Of a stretch of DNA of 64,000 bases, positions 26,608-36,357 are shown in pieces. A program made the position numbers and the translations under genes. Origin of the DNA: Streptomyces sp. NBC_01260 (GTDB lineage: Bacteria > Actinomycetota > Actinomycetes > Streptomycetales > Streptomycetaceae); contig NZ_CP108464.1 of the NCBI RefSeq assembly GCF_036226405.1, forward strand, positions 1,674,001 through 1,738,000. The letters are read 5' to 3'. Positions within the stretch are counted from its first letter, which is position 1. Each line of letters begins with the position of its first letter. The notes under the pieces were generated by a model. It made no database searches, was not told where the DNA came from, and saw only the letters and a list, made by a program, of their open reading frames with translations.

Positions 26608-29600
26608 GTGAGGCCCACGCTGGCCGCCGCGCAGCTGCGGGGCAGTCTCACCCAGTACCTCACGACGACGTACGCACTCACCGACGAGGACACCCGTCGG
26701 GCGCTGGAGCGGTTCCTCGAACATCCCGAGACCGGGATGTTCCGTGGCCCCTATCTGCGGATCAGGACCCCCTTCCACAAGGCCGTTGCCGGCTGGGAGA
26801 AGCACCTGGAGTGGAACCCTGGCTTCACCCCGTACCGGCATCAGGCGAAGGCGTACGAGCGGCTGAGCACGCTCCACGGGCCCGCCCTGCCGACGCTGGT
26901 CACGACGGGGACGGGTTCCGGGAAGACCGAGTCGTTCCTCGTCCCCGTCCTCGACCACTGCCGACGTGAGAAGGCACTCGGGCGCCGCGGGGTCAAGGCC
27001 GTGCTGCTCTATCCGATGAACGCGCTCGCCACCGATCAGGCCGGCCGCATCGGCGAGTACCTCGCGCAGCCGGAACTGGCCCAGGTGACCGCGGGGCTCT
27101 ACATCGGCGACCGGCCGGACACCGACTTCCGCCGGGTGATGACGCGGCGTGAGGAGATGCGGCAGTCGCCGCCCGACCTGCTCATCACGAACTACAAGAT
27201 GCTCGATCTGCTGCTCCAGCGGACCGAGGACCGCGCGCTGTGGCAGGACTCCGGGATCCAGTACGTGGTGCTGGACGAGTTCCACACCTATGACGGGGCG
27301 CAGGGCACGGACGTCGCCATGCTGCTGCGCCGCCTGGCTATGGCCACGGGGCAGAGCGAGCCCGGGCGTCCCCTCGGTTCGATCTGCCCGGTGGCGACCT
27401 CGGCGACCCTCGGTGAGGGCGGGCCCGGGACCGGTCCCGGCTCCATCCTGGAGGTGGCTGCTCAGGTCTTCGGGATGCCCTTCTCCAAGGACGCGCTGGT
27501 GGGCGAGGAGCGGATGACACCCGAGCAGTTCACCGGGCCGGTGAACTACGGTCTGCCCGAACCGCCTTCGCCCGAGGAGGTCATCGCCTGCTCCGGTGGC
27601 CCCGATGTGGTGTCGCGTCCGGACTTGCTCGATCTCAATGCCCTGGCGGCTCGGATGCTCGGGCAGCAGGGCCTGTCCGCCTTCGAGATCGGGCGGCTGC
27701 TCAAGCAGCACGACTTCACTCAGGGGGTGCTGTCCCTCCTCGACGGGGACCCGCTGAGCGAATGGGAACTCCGTGACCGCCTCGGCCGGTTCGGGTACAC
27801 CTGGGGCCGGACCGCGCGGGAGAACCCCCGCCTCGCCCTCGCCGCGCTCGCACGCTTCGTCGCCCTGCTGTCGGCGGCCCGCGATCCGGAATCGGACGAG
27901 CGCCGCCCGCGCCCCCTGCTGCACGTGGAGACCCACCTGTGGATCCGGCCGGTCGGCCGGATCGTGCGCGGAGTCGGCCCGGGAAAGCCCGAGTTCCACT
28001 GGTACGAGGACGATCGCGCTCGGCGCTCCGCCCTGCTCGCGACGCCCTCTGAGGGCGACGAGGAACCCGAAGCCGGCCAGATCGGGCACGTGGCGCGTTC
28101 TCATCGCGCGCAGTCGGCGATCGGCGCGGACACCGCCGTACGGCAGGCGAGCATAAGGCTGCCTGCCGTGTACTGCCGCAACTGCGGCCGCTCCGGCTGG
28201 GCGGCCGTCTCCCCGGAAGCCGATCCCCAACAGCTCGTGATGGCCCACGACAAGATCTGGCGCGCCAGCGTGGGGCGGGAGAAGCGGCGGGTCCGCTATT
28301 TCATCGCCGCCACGGCGGCGGAGCAGGAGGACACGCTGGCGGCGGTCAGCCAGTCCCGCCCCGCAACGGGAGGCGGACAGCCACCGGCGCTGATCCTGGA
28401 CGGTGCTCAGGGGACCTACCGGCTGCCGGTCGCCCAGGACGCCGGGAGCCTTCAGGACGCCTGTTTCGTCCAGGCGATCACCGAGAAGAAGACCGCCGAC
28501 CGGGCTGCCGTCGATCAGCGCTGCCCTGCCTGCGACACCGACAACGCGATGCGCTTCCTCGGCACTCGGCCGGCAGCCCTGGCGGCCGCGACGGTGACCC
28601 AGCTGTTCACCGGTCAGGAGGTCGCACTCGAAGCGGAGGAGCGCAAGACCCTCCTGTTCAACGACTCGACCCAGGACGCCGCCCACCGTGCGGGGTACGT
28701 GGCAAACCGGTCGTTCACGTTCTCGCTGCGCTCACTCCTCGCGCGCAACCTGGACGAGTCCGGCAAGCCGTCGGCTCTCAACGACCTGATCGGGAACGTG
28801 CTCGACTCCGTCGAGGATCCGCAGGCCCTCGCGGCTGTCGTCCCGCCCGATCTGTACGACGAACCAGGCGTGGACCGGCTGCTCTCCGGGCGGGGCACGG
28901 GCGATCTGCGGACCTGGAAGCTCATCGGAGAGCGGCTCGCCTTCGCCACCGTCATGGAGTTCGGACTCCGATCCCGGCAGGGCCGCACCCTGGAGCTGAC
29001 CCGGACGGCGGCCGCCGAGGTCGTCATCGGGGACCAGCACCGGATCACCATGCTCGCCCGCGACCTGCACATGTCCTTGCCCGGTCAGCTGCTCGGCACC
29101 GGCCTGCCGACGGCCGAGCGCTATCTGGCCTTCGTCCGCGGGCTGCTGGAGCGGGTCCGGCTGCGCGGCGGGGTCCGGCACCGGTGGCTGGAGCCGTGGA
29201 TGAAGGACGCCGGGGTGACCCGGTTCAAGATCTGGGGCGGCAGGCCCGACGGCATGCCGGCGTTCCCCGACAGTGTGGCCGCGCCGCGCTTCCTGCTCGA
29301 CGGTGACAAGGGCAGGTCCGACTTCGACTCGACGACAGCCCGCACCGGCTGGTACCAGGACTGGGCGCGCCGGTGCCTGGGCCTCGACGCCCCCGGGGCT
29401 GCGGAGTATCTCCGCAGGCTGCTGCCGGTCCTCGTCGACGAGGGTCTCCTCGCGGTGCGGACGGCACAGGACCGGACGACGAAGGTCTACGGCCTGCAGC
29501 CCGGCCATGTCGAGGTGCGGCTGCTTGAGGACGACATCGTCAACAAGGCCTTCGTCACCTGTGAGGCGTGCGGCTGGCAGCAGGTGGTCCATCCCTCCCG

Positions 29601-32600
29601 GCGGACCCGCTGGTACGGCCATCCCTGTCCCCGGTACCGGTGCCGGGGGCAGATCACCGCGCCGCAACCGGGCCAGGCCACGGTGCTGTCCTCCGGTTCC
29701 ACCAGCTTCGGCGGCCCCCGGCCGCGCGACTACCGCGATGACTACTACCGGCACCTCTACCGGACGGGTGGCACCTTCCGGGTGGTCACGGCCGAGCACA
29801 CCGGCATGCTCACCCGGCCGCAGCGGGAGCGCGTGGAGCGGGCCTTCCGCGACGGCACCCACTACACCGACCCGAACGTGCTGTCGTGCACTCCGACCCT
29901 GGAGCTCGGCATCGACATCGGAGACCTGTCCGCGGTCCTCCTGGGATCGCTTCCGAAAGGCCCTGCCAACTACGTGCAGCGAGCGGGCCGTGCGGGCCGC
30001 AGGACGGGCAACGCCCTGGTGGTGGCCTTCGGCGGTCGCCGGGCCCGCGATCTGTACTACCTGGACGAGCCTCGGGAGATGATCGCCGGGGACATCGTGC
30101 CGCCCGGCTGCTACCTCTCCGCGGTGGAGATCCTGCGCCGCCAGTACACGGCACACCTTCTGGACCTCGCGGCGCGGGGCCGGCTCACGACGAGCGACGG
30201 TGAGCCACTGCAACCCGCGCCGCGCCTGGTGTCGGCGCTGTTCGGCAGCACGGCCTGGTGCCAGGATCTCGCGGACGCGGCCCTCGCCCATGGCGCCGTG
30301 CTCGTCGAATCGTTCCTGGCCCTCTTCCCCTCACTCCCGGGCCGGCCGGACACCGGGGTCTCCGGCCAGGCCGCCGACGAACTCCGCACGTACGCGTGCG
30401 GTGGCATCGTGCGCGCGCTCCAGGAAGCCGAGGAGGAATGGACCGGCCGCGGTGAGGAACTCCGGCGCCGACTCCACGCCATCGACACCGCGATGGACCA
30501 GCTCGTGCGCAGCGATCCCGAGCAGGAACGCGAATGGCGCGAGTTGCGCGCCGAGCGCTACGCGACGGGCAACCTGCTGCGCGACCTGAACCAGACCAGT
30601 GCCCACGGGGCTCTCGTCGAGCTCGGTCTCCTGCCCAACTACACCCTCTCGGACACCACCACGCAGCTGGAAGCCACCCTCTCCTGGACCGAGCAGCCCG
30701 AGACCGAAGGGGCCAAGAAGACCTACCACAGCGAGGTCCGGGACTACGAGCGCTCCCGCCGGTCCGCGCTGTCCGAACTGGCGCCCGGCAACAGCTTCTA
30801 CGTCAACGGCTACAGGCACGTCGTCCGGGCCCTGGACATCGGCAGTCCGGAGCGCCGTGCCTGGTCGGTGTGGCGCATGTGCCCCGCCTGCGGCTACGTC
30901 CGTACGGAGAACTCCCAGGCCGATGCCTCGCCCTGTCCCCGGTGCGGCGGCCGGGAGATCGCCGACGCCGGCTGTGTCCAGCGCGTTCTGGAACCGAAGC
31001 GGGTCATGTCGCGCGACAAGCGGGACGACGCCCGCGTCCGGGACGACAAGGACGAGCGCGACAGCAGAAGGTACGCCGTCCTCACCACCGTGGACGTCGA
31101 CCCCGTGCACCTGGCTACGGGCTCCTGGCGCCATGACACCGCCGTCTTCGGCGTCGACTTCACCCGCCAGGCCGTGGTGCGCACGCTCAACCTGGGCCTC
31201 GACCGTCAGGACGGCAGCAGCACCGTGCCCCTCGCCGGGGCCGAGGTGCGGATCAACCCGTTCTACGTCTGCACGAGCTGTGGCGGCGCCACCTCCGAGG
31301 GGCGTCCGGTCGTGGACCACCATCAGGACGCGCTCACCGAATCCCTTGCAGCGGCGACCAGGGCCAGCGCCCACCACCAGCTCTGGTGCCCGCGCCGCAA
31401 GGTCCGTACAAGCGCCCCGGAAGGTCAGGGGAAGGGAGAGGACGTCCCTCTGCTCCTGGCCCACGAGCTGACCACCGAGGCCGTCCGCATCCTGCTTCCC
31501 GCATCGGTCGCCCGCGTCAAGGAACGCCTCGCGTCCTTCACCGCCGCGCTGTTCGTGGGCATCGCCGCTCGCTACGGCGGCGACCCGGACCACATCGACA
31601 TCACCGCCGCGTCGATGCCTGACGGCAACGACCCGGAATGGCCTCGTCGTTTCCTCGTCGTCTACGACCGTCTGCCGGGCGGCACCGGCTATCTGCACCG
31701 GCTCGCCACCTCCGACGGCTTCCGCGAAGTGCTGCTGAGGGCCCGCGAGGTGATCGACAACTGCCCGTGCATCGAGAAGGGCCTCGACGGCTGCCACCGC
31801 TGTCTCCTGCGCCGCGTACCGGCCGGCGACTACGACAAGGTCAGCCGCAACGAAGTCCGGCAGATGTTCGACGAACTGCTGGGAGCCGACGGCGGCGACT
31901 GGGCCACCTCACCGGTCGCGGCCACCCACCAGATCCCATTGGAGCAGCAGGCCGAGAGCGATCTTGAGGTCATGTTCATGGAGACCTTGGTCGAATGGGC
32001 GAAGCAGCCCTCGGCCAAGGCCAGTGCGGACGCCTACACGACCACGGCCGGGACGTACTCACTGGACCTGCGGCTGACCGGCGTGGACGGGGCCACCTTG
32101 AGCTGGCGGGTCTCCCAGCAGCGGGTCCTCGACGGCACCCGCCCCGACGTCCTCTTCGAACGTACCGATGCACCCGGTCCGCGGATCGCGCTCTACCTCG
32201 ACGGATACGAGTTCCACGCCGGGCCGAAGCACAAGGACAGGCTCGCCGACGACGCCGTCAAGCGCACCAGGCTGCGCGCCGACGGGATACGGGTCTTCCA
32301 GCTCACCTACTACGACGTGAAGGACTGGCGGACCCGGGTCCGCGACACAGGGTACGCGAGCACGGGGCCGGAGAACCCGGTCTGGTTTCCGTACGGCGAG
32401 CAGGGCCAGAAGCGTGCCCGCGACTACTACGCGGGCGTGCACGGCGGCCTGCCGGGCGAGCTGTCCGCGAAGCTCTGGGTGAATCCGGCGGACCTTCTGA
32501 TCGCTTATCTGCGTGCCCCGGACGCTTCCTTGTGGCAGCAGCGCGCCGAGGCCGCCGTCGCGGGGCTGCTGGGCGCCGGGGCCCGGATCGCCGCGCTGCA

Positions 32601-33438
32601 CCCTCAAGCCGTCGGCGAACAACTCCTCATCGCGCTGCGGGGCGGCGCCCCGCAGGGGCCCAAGGGACCGGTGCAGCTGCTGACCGCGGTCGACGCCGCA
32701 GGATGTGTGGTCACCGCCGCCGCGGACGGTCGCCACCGGCCGCCGATGTGGACCGGGCTGACCCCGCTCGACGACAGCGACCGGGCCGTCTCGGACGAGG
32801 CCGGGCACAAGCGGCGCTGGCAGGGCTGGCTCTACTGGAGCAATGTGCTGCAGTTCCTGGAGCACGGCGGCGGTGACAGTGTCCAGTTGACGACCAGCCT
32901 GCTGGAAGGCTTCACCGTCGACGGCCTCAGCGTCGCCGGAGGCTCGGGCTGGCTCGAATCGCAGCGGGCCGAGCGGCCGGCCGCCGCCGCCGTCACGGCG
33001 AGTCCCGCCGGAGACGTCGTGGAAGAGCCCGCCCCGGTCATCCCCGCCTCTCGGCCCGCCCAGCCCACCAACGCAGCTCATGACACGGGCTGGGGACAGG
33101 TGCTGGAGTTCCTCGACCCCGATGAGCCCGGTCTGCTCCCCCTCAGCCAAGGGCTGTGCGCTCTGGACGTGGTGCCGCCGGAAGCCGGCTACGAGCTGGA
33201 CGAGCACGGCTGGATGGCCGAACTCGCCTGGCCCTCCGCCCAAATCGCCGTGGTGACGGCCCACCGACCGGCCGACGGGGAGCGCGACCACGACGCGGAG
33301 GACCGGGACAGGGCCTTCGCCGCGGCAGGCTGGTGGATCAGCACAGCCGTCTCCTGCACCCCCCGGGACATCAAGGACCTCCTTGCCGCGGCAGAGGGCG
33401 AAGACACGGACACGAACGACGGAGACCAGCAGCGATGA
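26608..33438 (+). CDS. Giant DEAD/DEAH helicase with DUF1998 and C-terminal PD-(D/E)XK-like nuclease
   Basis: 2276 residues. Motif I TGTGSGKTE is near residue 100, the Walker B box is DEFH near 223, SATL near 265, and the second RecA lobe has TPTLELGIDIGD (about 1095) and QRAGRAGR (about 1125), so the two lobes are separated by some 700 residues of inserted domains. Zn-binding Cys pairs recur (near 521, 638, 986, 1007, 1426, 1447, 1554). The DUF1998 block with LPGGTGYLHRL and C-x-C-x7-C-x2-C lies at about 1690-1735. From about 1840 a Vsr/DUF559-like nuclease follows (RPDVLF ... LYLDGYEFH). It combines what DISARM splits into DrmA (helicase) and DrmB (DUF1998) and adds a nuclease; MrfA/YprA helicases are the other relatives. 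GTG start with aaggag. The stop overlaps the next gene (ATGA). Confidence 0.82.
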   Translation: MRPTLAAAQLRGSLTQYLTTTYALTDEDTRRALERFLEHPETGMFRGPYLRIRTPFHKAVAGWEKHLEWNPGFTPYRHQAKAYERLSTLHGPALPTLVTTGTGSGKTESFLVPVLDHCRREKALGRRGVKAVLLYPMNALATDQAGRIGEYLAQPELAQVTAGLYIGDRPDTDFRRVMTRREEMRQSPPDLLITNYKMLDLLLQRTEDRALWQDSGIQYVVLDEFHTYDGAQGTDVAMLLRRLAMATGQSEPGRPLGSICPVATSATLGEGGPGTGPGSILEVAAQVFGMPFSKDALVGEERMTPEQFTGPVNYGLPEPPSPEEVIACSGGPDVVSRPDLLDLNALAARMLGQQGLSAFEIGRLLKQHDFTQGVLSLLDGDPLSEWELRDRLGRFGYTWGRTARENPRLALAALARFVALLSAARDPESDERRPRPLLHVETHLWIRPVGRIVRGVGPGKPEFHWYEDDRARRSALLATPSEGDEEPEAGQIGHVARSHRAQSAIGADTAVRQASIRLPAVYCRNCGRSGWAAVSPEADPQQLVMAHDKIWRASVGREKRRVRYFIAATAAEQEDTLAAVSQSRPATGGGQPPALILDGAQGTYRLPVAQDAGSLQDACFVQAITEKKTADRAAVDQRCPACDTDNAMRFLGTRPAALAAATVTQLFTGQEVALEAEERKTLLFNDSTQDAAHRAGYVANRSFTFSLRSLLARNLDESGKPSALNDLIGNVLDSVEDPQALAAVVPPDLYDEPGVDRLLSGRGTGDLRTWKLIGERLAFATVMEFGLRSRQGRTLELTRTAAAEVVIGDQHRITMLARDLHMSLPGQLLGTGLPTAERYLAFVRGLLERVRLRGGVRHRWLEPWMKDAGVTRFKIWGGRPDGMPAFPDSVAAPRFLLDGDKGRSDFDSTTARTGWYQDWARRCLGLDAPGAAEYLRRLLPVLVDEGLLAVRTAQDRTTKVYGLQPGHVEVRLLEDDIVNKAFVTCEACGWQQVVHPSRRTRWYGHPCPRYRCRGQITAPQPGQATVLSSGSTSFGGPRPRDYRDDYYRHLYRTGGTFRVVTAEHTGMLTRPQRERVERAFRDGTHYTDPNVLSCTPTLELGIDIGDLSAVLLGSLPKGPANYVQRAGRAGRRTGNALVVAFGGRRARDLYYLDEPREMIAGDIVPPGCYLSAVEILRRQYTAHLLDLAARGRLTTSDGEPLQPAPRLVSALFGSTAWCQDLADAALAHGAVLVESFLALFPSLPGRPDTGVSGQAADELRTYACGGIVRALQEAEEEWTGRGEELRRRLHAIDTAMDQLVRSDPEQEREWRELRAERYATGNLLRDLNQTSAHGALVELGLLPNYTLSDTTTQLEATLSWTEQPETEGAKKTYHSEVRDYERSRRSALSELAPGNSFYVNGYRHVVRALDIGSPERRAWSVWRMCPACGYVRTENSQADASPCPRCGGREIADAGCVQRVLEPKRVMSRDKRDDARVRDDKDERDSRRYAVLTTVDVDPVHLATGSWRHDTAVFGVDFTRQAVVRTLNLGLDRQDGSSTVPLAGAEVRINPFYVCTSCGGATSEGRPVVDHHQDALTESLAAATRASAHHQLWCPRRKVRTSAPEGQGKGEDVPLLLAHELTTEAVRILLPASVARVKERLASFTAALFVGIAARYGGDPDHIDITAASMPDGNDPEWPRRFLVVYDRLPGGTGYLHRLATSDGFREVLLRAREVIDNCPCIEKGLDGCHRCLLRRVPAGDYDKVSRNEVRQMFDELLGADGGDWATSPVAATHQIPLEQQAESDLEVMFMETLVEWAKQPSAKASADAYTTTAGTYSLDLRLTGVDGATLSWRVSQQRVLDGTRPDVLFERTDAPGPRIALYLDGYEFHAGPKHKDRLADDAVKRTRLRADGIRVFQLTYYDVKDWRTRVRDTGYASTGPENPVWFPYGEQGQKRARDYYAGVHGGLPGELSAKLWVNPADLLIAYLRAPDASLWQQRAEAAVAGLLGAGARIAALHPQAVGEQLLIALRGGAPQGPKGPVQLLTAVDAAGCVVTAAADGRHRPPMWTGLTPLDDSDRAVSDEAGHKRRWQGWLYWSNVLQFLEHGGGDSVQLTTSLLEGFTVDGLSVAGGSGWLESQRAERPAAAAVTASPAGDVVEEPAPVIPASRPAQPTNAAHDTGWGQVLEFLDPDEPGLLPLSQGLCALDVVPPEAGYELDEHGWMAELAWPSAQIAVVTAHRPADGERDHDAEDRDRAFAAAGWWISTAVSCTPRDIKDLLAAAEGEDTDTNDGDQQR

Positions 33439-35690
33439 CGACCACGGGCGTGACCCTGCGTCTGCTCGACAAGGCGGACAAGGAGATCCTGAGGCTGCCT
33501 CGTGCGGTCAAGGGCGCGATCTACGACTTCCAGCACAAGTTCAAGGAGAACCCGCAGCTCCGGGGTCTGCGGTTGAAACAACTGGAGGGTCACGACCGGC
33601 TCTGGTCGGCCCGTGTCAACGACGAGTACCGGGCCCTGCTGCTGCGCCTGGCGGAGACCGACTGGCTCATCGTCTCCGTCAAACACCGCAAAGACGTGTA
33701 CGAGAAGCTCGACCGGCTCTCATACGGAATCAACCGGATCACCGGCGGCATCGAGTACGTAGACCTCGAGATCGTCGAGGAGAGCGTCCTGCGTCGGGCG
33801 GCGACTCCCGGGCCGGCCACCGCCCCCATCGAGCCTGCCCCGGCGCCCGCTCCCGTCCCGCTGTTCGCCGCGTTCTCCGATGAGCAGCTCACTGACCTCG
33901 GCGTCGCGGGACCGCTCGTACCGGTCGTCCGGACCCTGACCACAGAGGATCAGCTCCTCGGCCTGGCGGAGTACGCCCCGCAGCTCACTTCCGAAGTCCT
34001 GCTCGCACTTCACGACGGCGCGTCGTACGACGCGGTGCTGGAGCAGATCACCAGTCCCGTCTCCGCACCGGACCCCGTCGACACCGACGACTTCCGGGTC
34101 GCCGCCGAGCGGCCGGCCACCATGGTCACGACGACGGACGAGGCGCTGCGCGAAGCCCTGGAAGGCGGCGACTTCGGTCGGTGGAAGGTATTCCTCCACC
34201 CGACCCAGTCCCGGCTCGTCGACCGCGAGTACTCGGGCCCCGCCCGGGTGGGTGGCGGGCCGGGCACGGGCAAGACCATCGTGGCCCTGCACCGGGTCAA
34301 GCACCTGGTGGACCGGCTCCCTCCCGGACGCAACAAGCCCGTCCTCCTCACCACGTACAACAAGAATCTTGCCGCCGACCTCAGGTCACGGCTGCTCCAG
34401 CTGGGCGGCGAGGAGCTGCTGGCGCGGGTGGAGATCAGCCACGTCGATCAGCTCGCGCTGCGCGTCGTACGCGAAGCCGAGCCCGGAAGCGCCAAGCAGA
34501 CGCTCGACGAGAGCCAGGCTCTCCGAGAGTGGCGTGCCATGCTCGACGAGCTGGGCGAAACCGGGTGGGACGCCCAGTTCCTGCACGACGAGTGGTCGCA
34601 GGTCATCCTGGGCCAGGCCGTCGTCTCCCGCACCGAATACTTCCGTGCGCGGCGAGCCGGCCGGGGCAAGAACATCGCACGGGCCGAGCGCGCCGAGATC
34701 TGGCAGCTCGCGGAGCGTTTCACCCAGCGACTCGACCGCCTCGGGCGGCAGACCTGGGAACAGGTCGCGGAGCGCGCGGCGCGGCTGGAGATGGACCGCG
34801 AGCGGCGGATCCAGGCCGTCGAGCGTCAGCGGGAGGAGGCGGGTGGTCTCGACAACATCCATCTTCAGGCCGGCTCCGCGGGCTGGCTGCGGCACCGCTT
34901 CCAGCACATCGTCGTCGACGAGGCACAGGACCTGCGGGCCGCGCACTGGAAGCTGCTGCGGGCGATGGTGCCGCGTGCCGCCAACGACATCTTCCTCGTG
35001 GGCGACACGCACCAGCGTATCTACGGCAACCAGGTCACGCTGGGCAGCCTCGGGGTCCATATCCGCGGCCGCTCGGCCAAGCTCACGTTGAGCTACCGAA
35101 CGACGCGGCAGATCCTCGGCTCCGCTCTCGGGGTGCTCAGCGGTGAGAGCTTCGACGACTTGGACGGCAGTACCGAGGACCTGGCCGGGTACAGGTCCGT
35201 CCTGACCGGAAGCCTTCCGCAGTTGCACGGTTGCGAGGACTGGGAGTCCGAGCAGGAGTCGATCGCCGCACTCCTCGTCGACTGGATCGCCCTGCCGACA
35301 CCCCCAGGGCAGATCGCCGTCTGCGTTCCGACCAACGCCATGGCAAGCGAGCTTGCTTACACTCTGCTCGCCCACAAGGGGATCAAGGCCGTCGAGATCG
35401 GCCCCGAAGGCCCTCGTGGAGACGAAGGCGTCCACATCGGCACGATGTTCCGCTTCAAGGGACTCGAGTACCAGCGCATGGTCATCGCGGGCGTGCGGGA
35501 CGGGCTCGTCCCCCGGGAGGCGGTCACCCGCCTACAGAGCGACGATGCCGTCCGCTATCGACGCGAGCTCCAGCGGGCCCGCTCACTGCTCTTCGTCGCT
35601 GCCACCCGTTCTCGGGACAGCCTCGCCATCTTCTGGCACGGCCGTCCGAGCCCGTTCCTCGGACCGCTCATGCGTTTGCCCGCTTCATGA
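33435..35690 (+). CDS. RelE/ParE-like domain fused to UvrD/Rep SF1 helicase
   Basis: 751 residues. Residues 1-95 read as a RelE-superfamily fold (LRLPRAVKGAIYDFQHKF, LKQLEGHDRLWSARVNDEYR, IVSVKHRKDVYEKL), the core of mRNA interferase toxins. A Pro/Ala linker follows, then a UvrD-type helicase: GGGPGTGKT near 273, VVDEAQD near 492, LSYRTTRQIL near 555, MFRFKGLEY near 675 and LFVAATRSRDSL near 722. It is translationally coupled to the giant helicase, so the two are made in step. The RelE part may be a nucleic-acid-binding module rather than an active RNase; catalytic residues of RelE vary too much to judge by eye. Confidence 0.83.
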   Translation: MTTTGVTLRLLDKADKEILRLPRAVKGAIYDFQHKFKENPQLRGLRLKQLEGHDRLWSARVNDEYRALLLRLAETDWLIVSVKHRKDVYEKLDRLSYGINRITGGIEYVDLEIVEESVLRRAATPGPATAPIEPAPAPAPVPLFAAFSDEQLTDLGVAGPLVPVVRTLTTEDQLLGLAEYAPQLTSEVLLALHDGASYDAVLEQITSPVSAPDPVDTDDFRVAAERPATMVTTTDEALREALEGGDFGRWKVFLHPTQSRLVDREYSGPARVGGGPGTGKTIVALHRVKHLVDRLPPGRNKPVLLTTYNKNLAADLRSRLLQLGGEELLARVEISHVDQLALRVVREAEPGSAKQTLDESQALREWRAMLDELGETGWDAQFLHDEWSQVILGQAVVSRTEYFRARRAGRGKNIARAERAEIWQLAERFTQRLDRLGRQTWEQVAERAARLEMDRERRIQAVERQREEAGGLDNIHLQAGSAGWLRHRFQHIVVDEAQDLRAAHWKLLRAMVPRAANDIFLVGDTHQRIYGNQVTLGSLGVHIRGRSAKLTLSYRTTRQILGSALGVLSGESFDDLDGSTEDLAGYRSVLTGSLPQLHGCEDWESEQESIAALLVDWIALPTPPGQIAVCVPTNAMASELAYTLLAHKGIKAVEIGPEGPRGDEGVHIGTMFRFKGLEYQRMVIAGVRDGLVPREAVTRLQSDDAVRYRRELQRARSLLFVAATRSRDSLAIFWHGRPSPFLGPLMRLPAS

Positions 35691-36284
35691 ACACACCGGA
35701 CGGCTGAGCCACCCTGGAACAGGAGATTCTCGGGGACTCAGCCGCCCCGTTTGGCGAGCCCAACGCTCCGGAGCACTGATGGCGCAGGTGACGCGTAATC
35801 AACAGTGGACGGGACGACGGGAACAGCTCCGCCCAGTGCGATCCCTCGGTCACTCCTGACACGCTTGCGCGATCAGGCCGTCCCTTCAATCCGATGCGGC
35901 TTCACCTCCTGCAGAGACAGCAGGGCCTGGAGGCTCGACCTCATCGGTGAGACCCAGAGGCGGCTGCGCCGAAGTCACCGTGAGCCAGTCATCTCTGACA
36001 CCACAACCGCTCTCGCCGTCGCGGTCGTCTATTTCTCGGACGCAGCGCATCGTGATCGCTGGCGGCTCCCCGCGGTCGGATGGCACGAGGCGGCCACGAA
36101 GCGCACCCTCAGCAAGGACGCGACGCCCCGTGCGACTCGGTGAGCTCGAGCCTTGGCTGACGCGCAATCAGAACGGGCGTCAAGTGAGCGTCAGCCCGTC
36201 GCGCACCATTCCCGGAGAAAGTCACCGCAGCTGGCTCATCCCTTGCGGTCGTGGGTGAAACCGCAGGTCAGAGCAGTCTGCCCG
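35691..36284. other. 594-base non-coding stretch at the island border
   Basis: Begins with a weak 8-base inverted repeat (35701-35708 / 35737-35744) that may terminate the helicase operon. Several short frames occur on both strands, but none has a ribosome site and protein-like sequence together. The content is mixed and looks like decayed DNA between the defence island and the core genes. Confidence 0.45.
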
Positions 36285-36336
36285 GAATGGCACGCACTCC
36301 ACGTCGTGTACCGGGGGAAACAGGTCGAACAACCCA
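36285..36336 (-). pseudogene. Relic of a TrmA-type RNA methyltransferase C-terminus
   Basis: On the minus strand this stretch reads LFDLFPPVHDVECVPF, closely matching the last residues of the adjacent intact gene (AFDLFPMTHHVECVAIL, at about 36385-36440). The DNA is also similar, roughly three quarters identical over 45 bases including cgcactccac. No upstream domain remains. It is a degenerate second copy of the gene end about 100 bases beyond the real one, at the point where the defence island meets core genes, and may mark a past integration or replacement event. Confidence 0.65.
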
Positions 36337-36357
36337 CCCGAACCACAAAGCGTCAGG

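Noticed and set aside
35805..36167. Overlapping short frames on both strands at the island border
   Set aside because: No ribosome sites or recognisable sequence; codon pattern is not Streptomyces-like.
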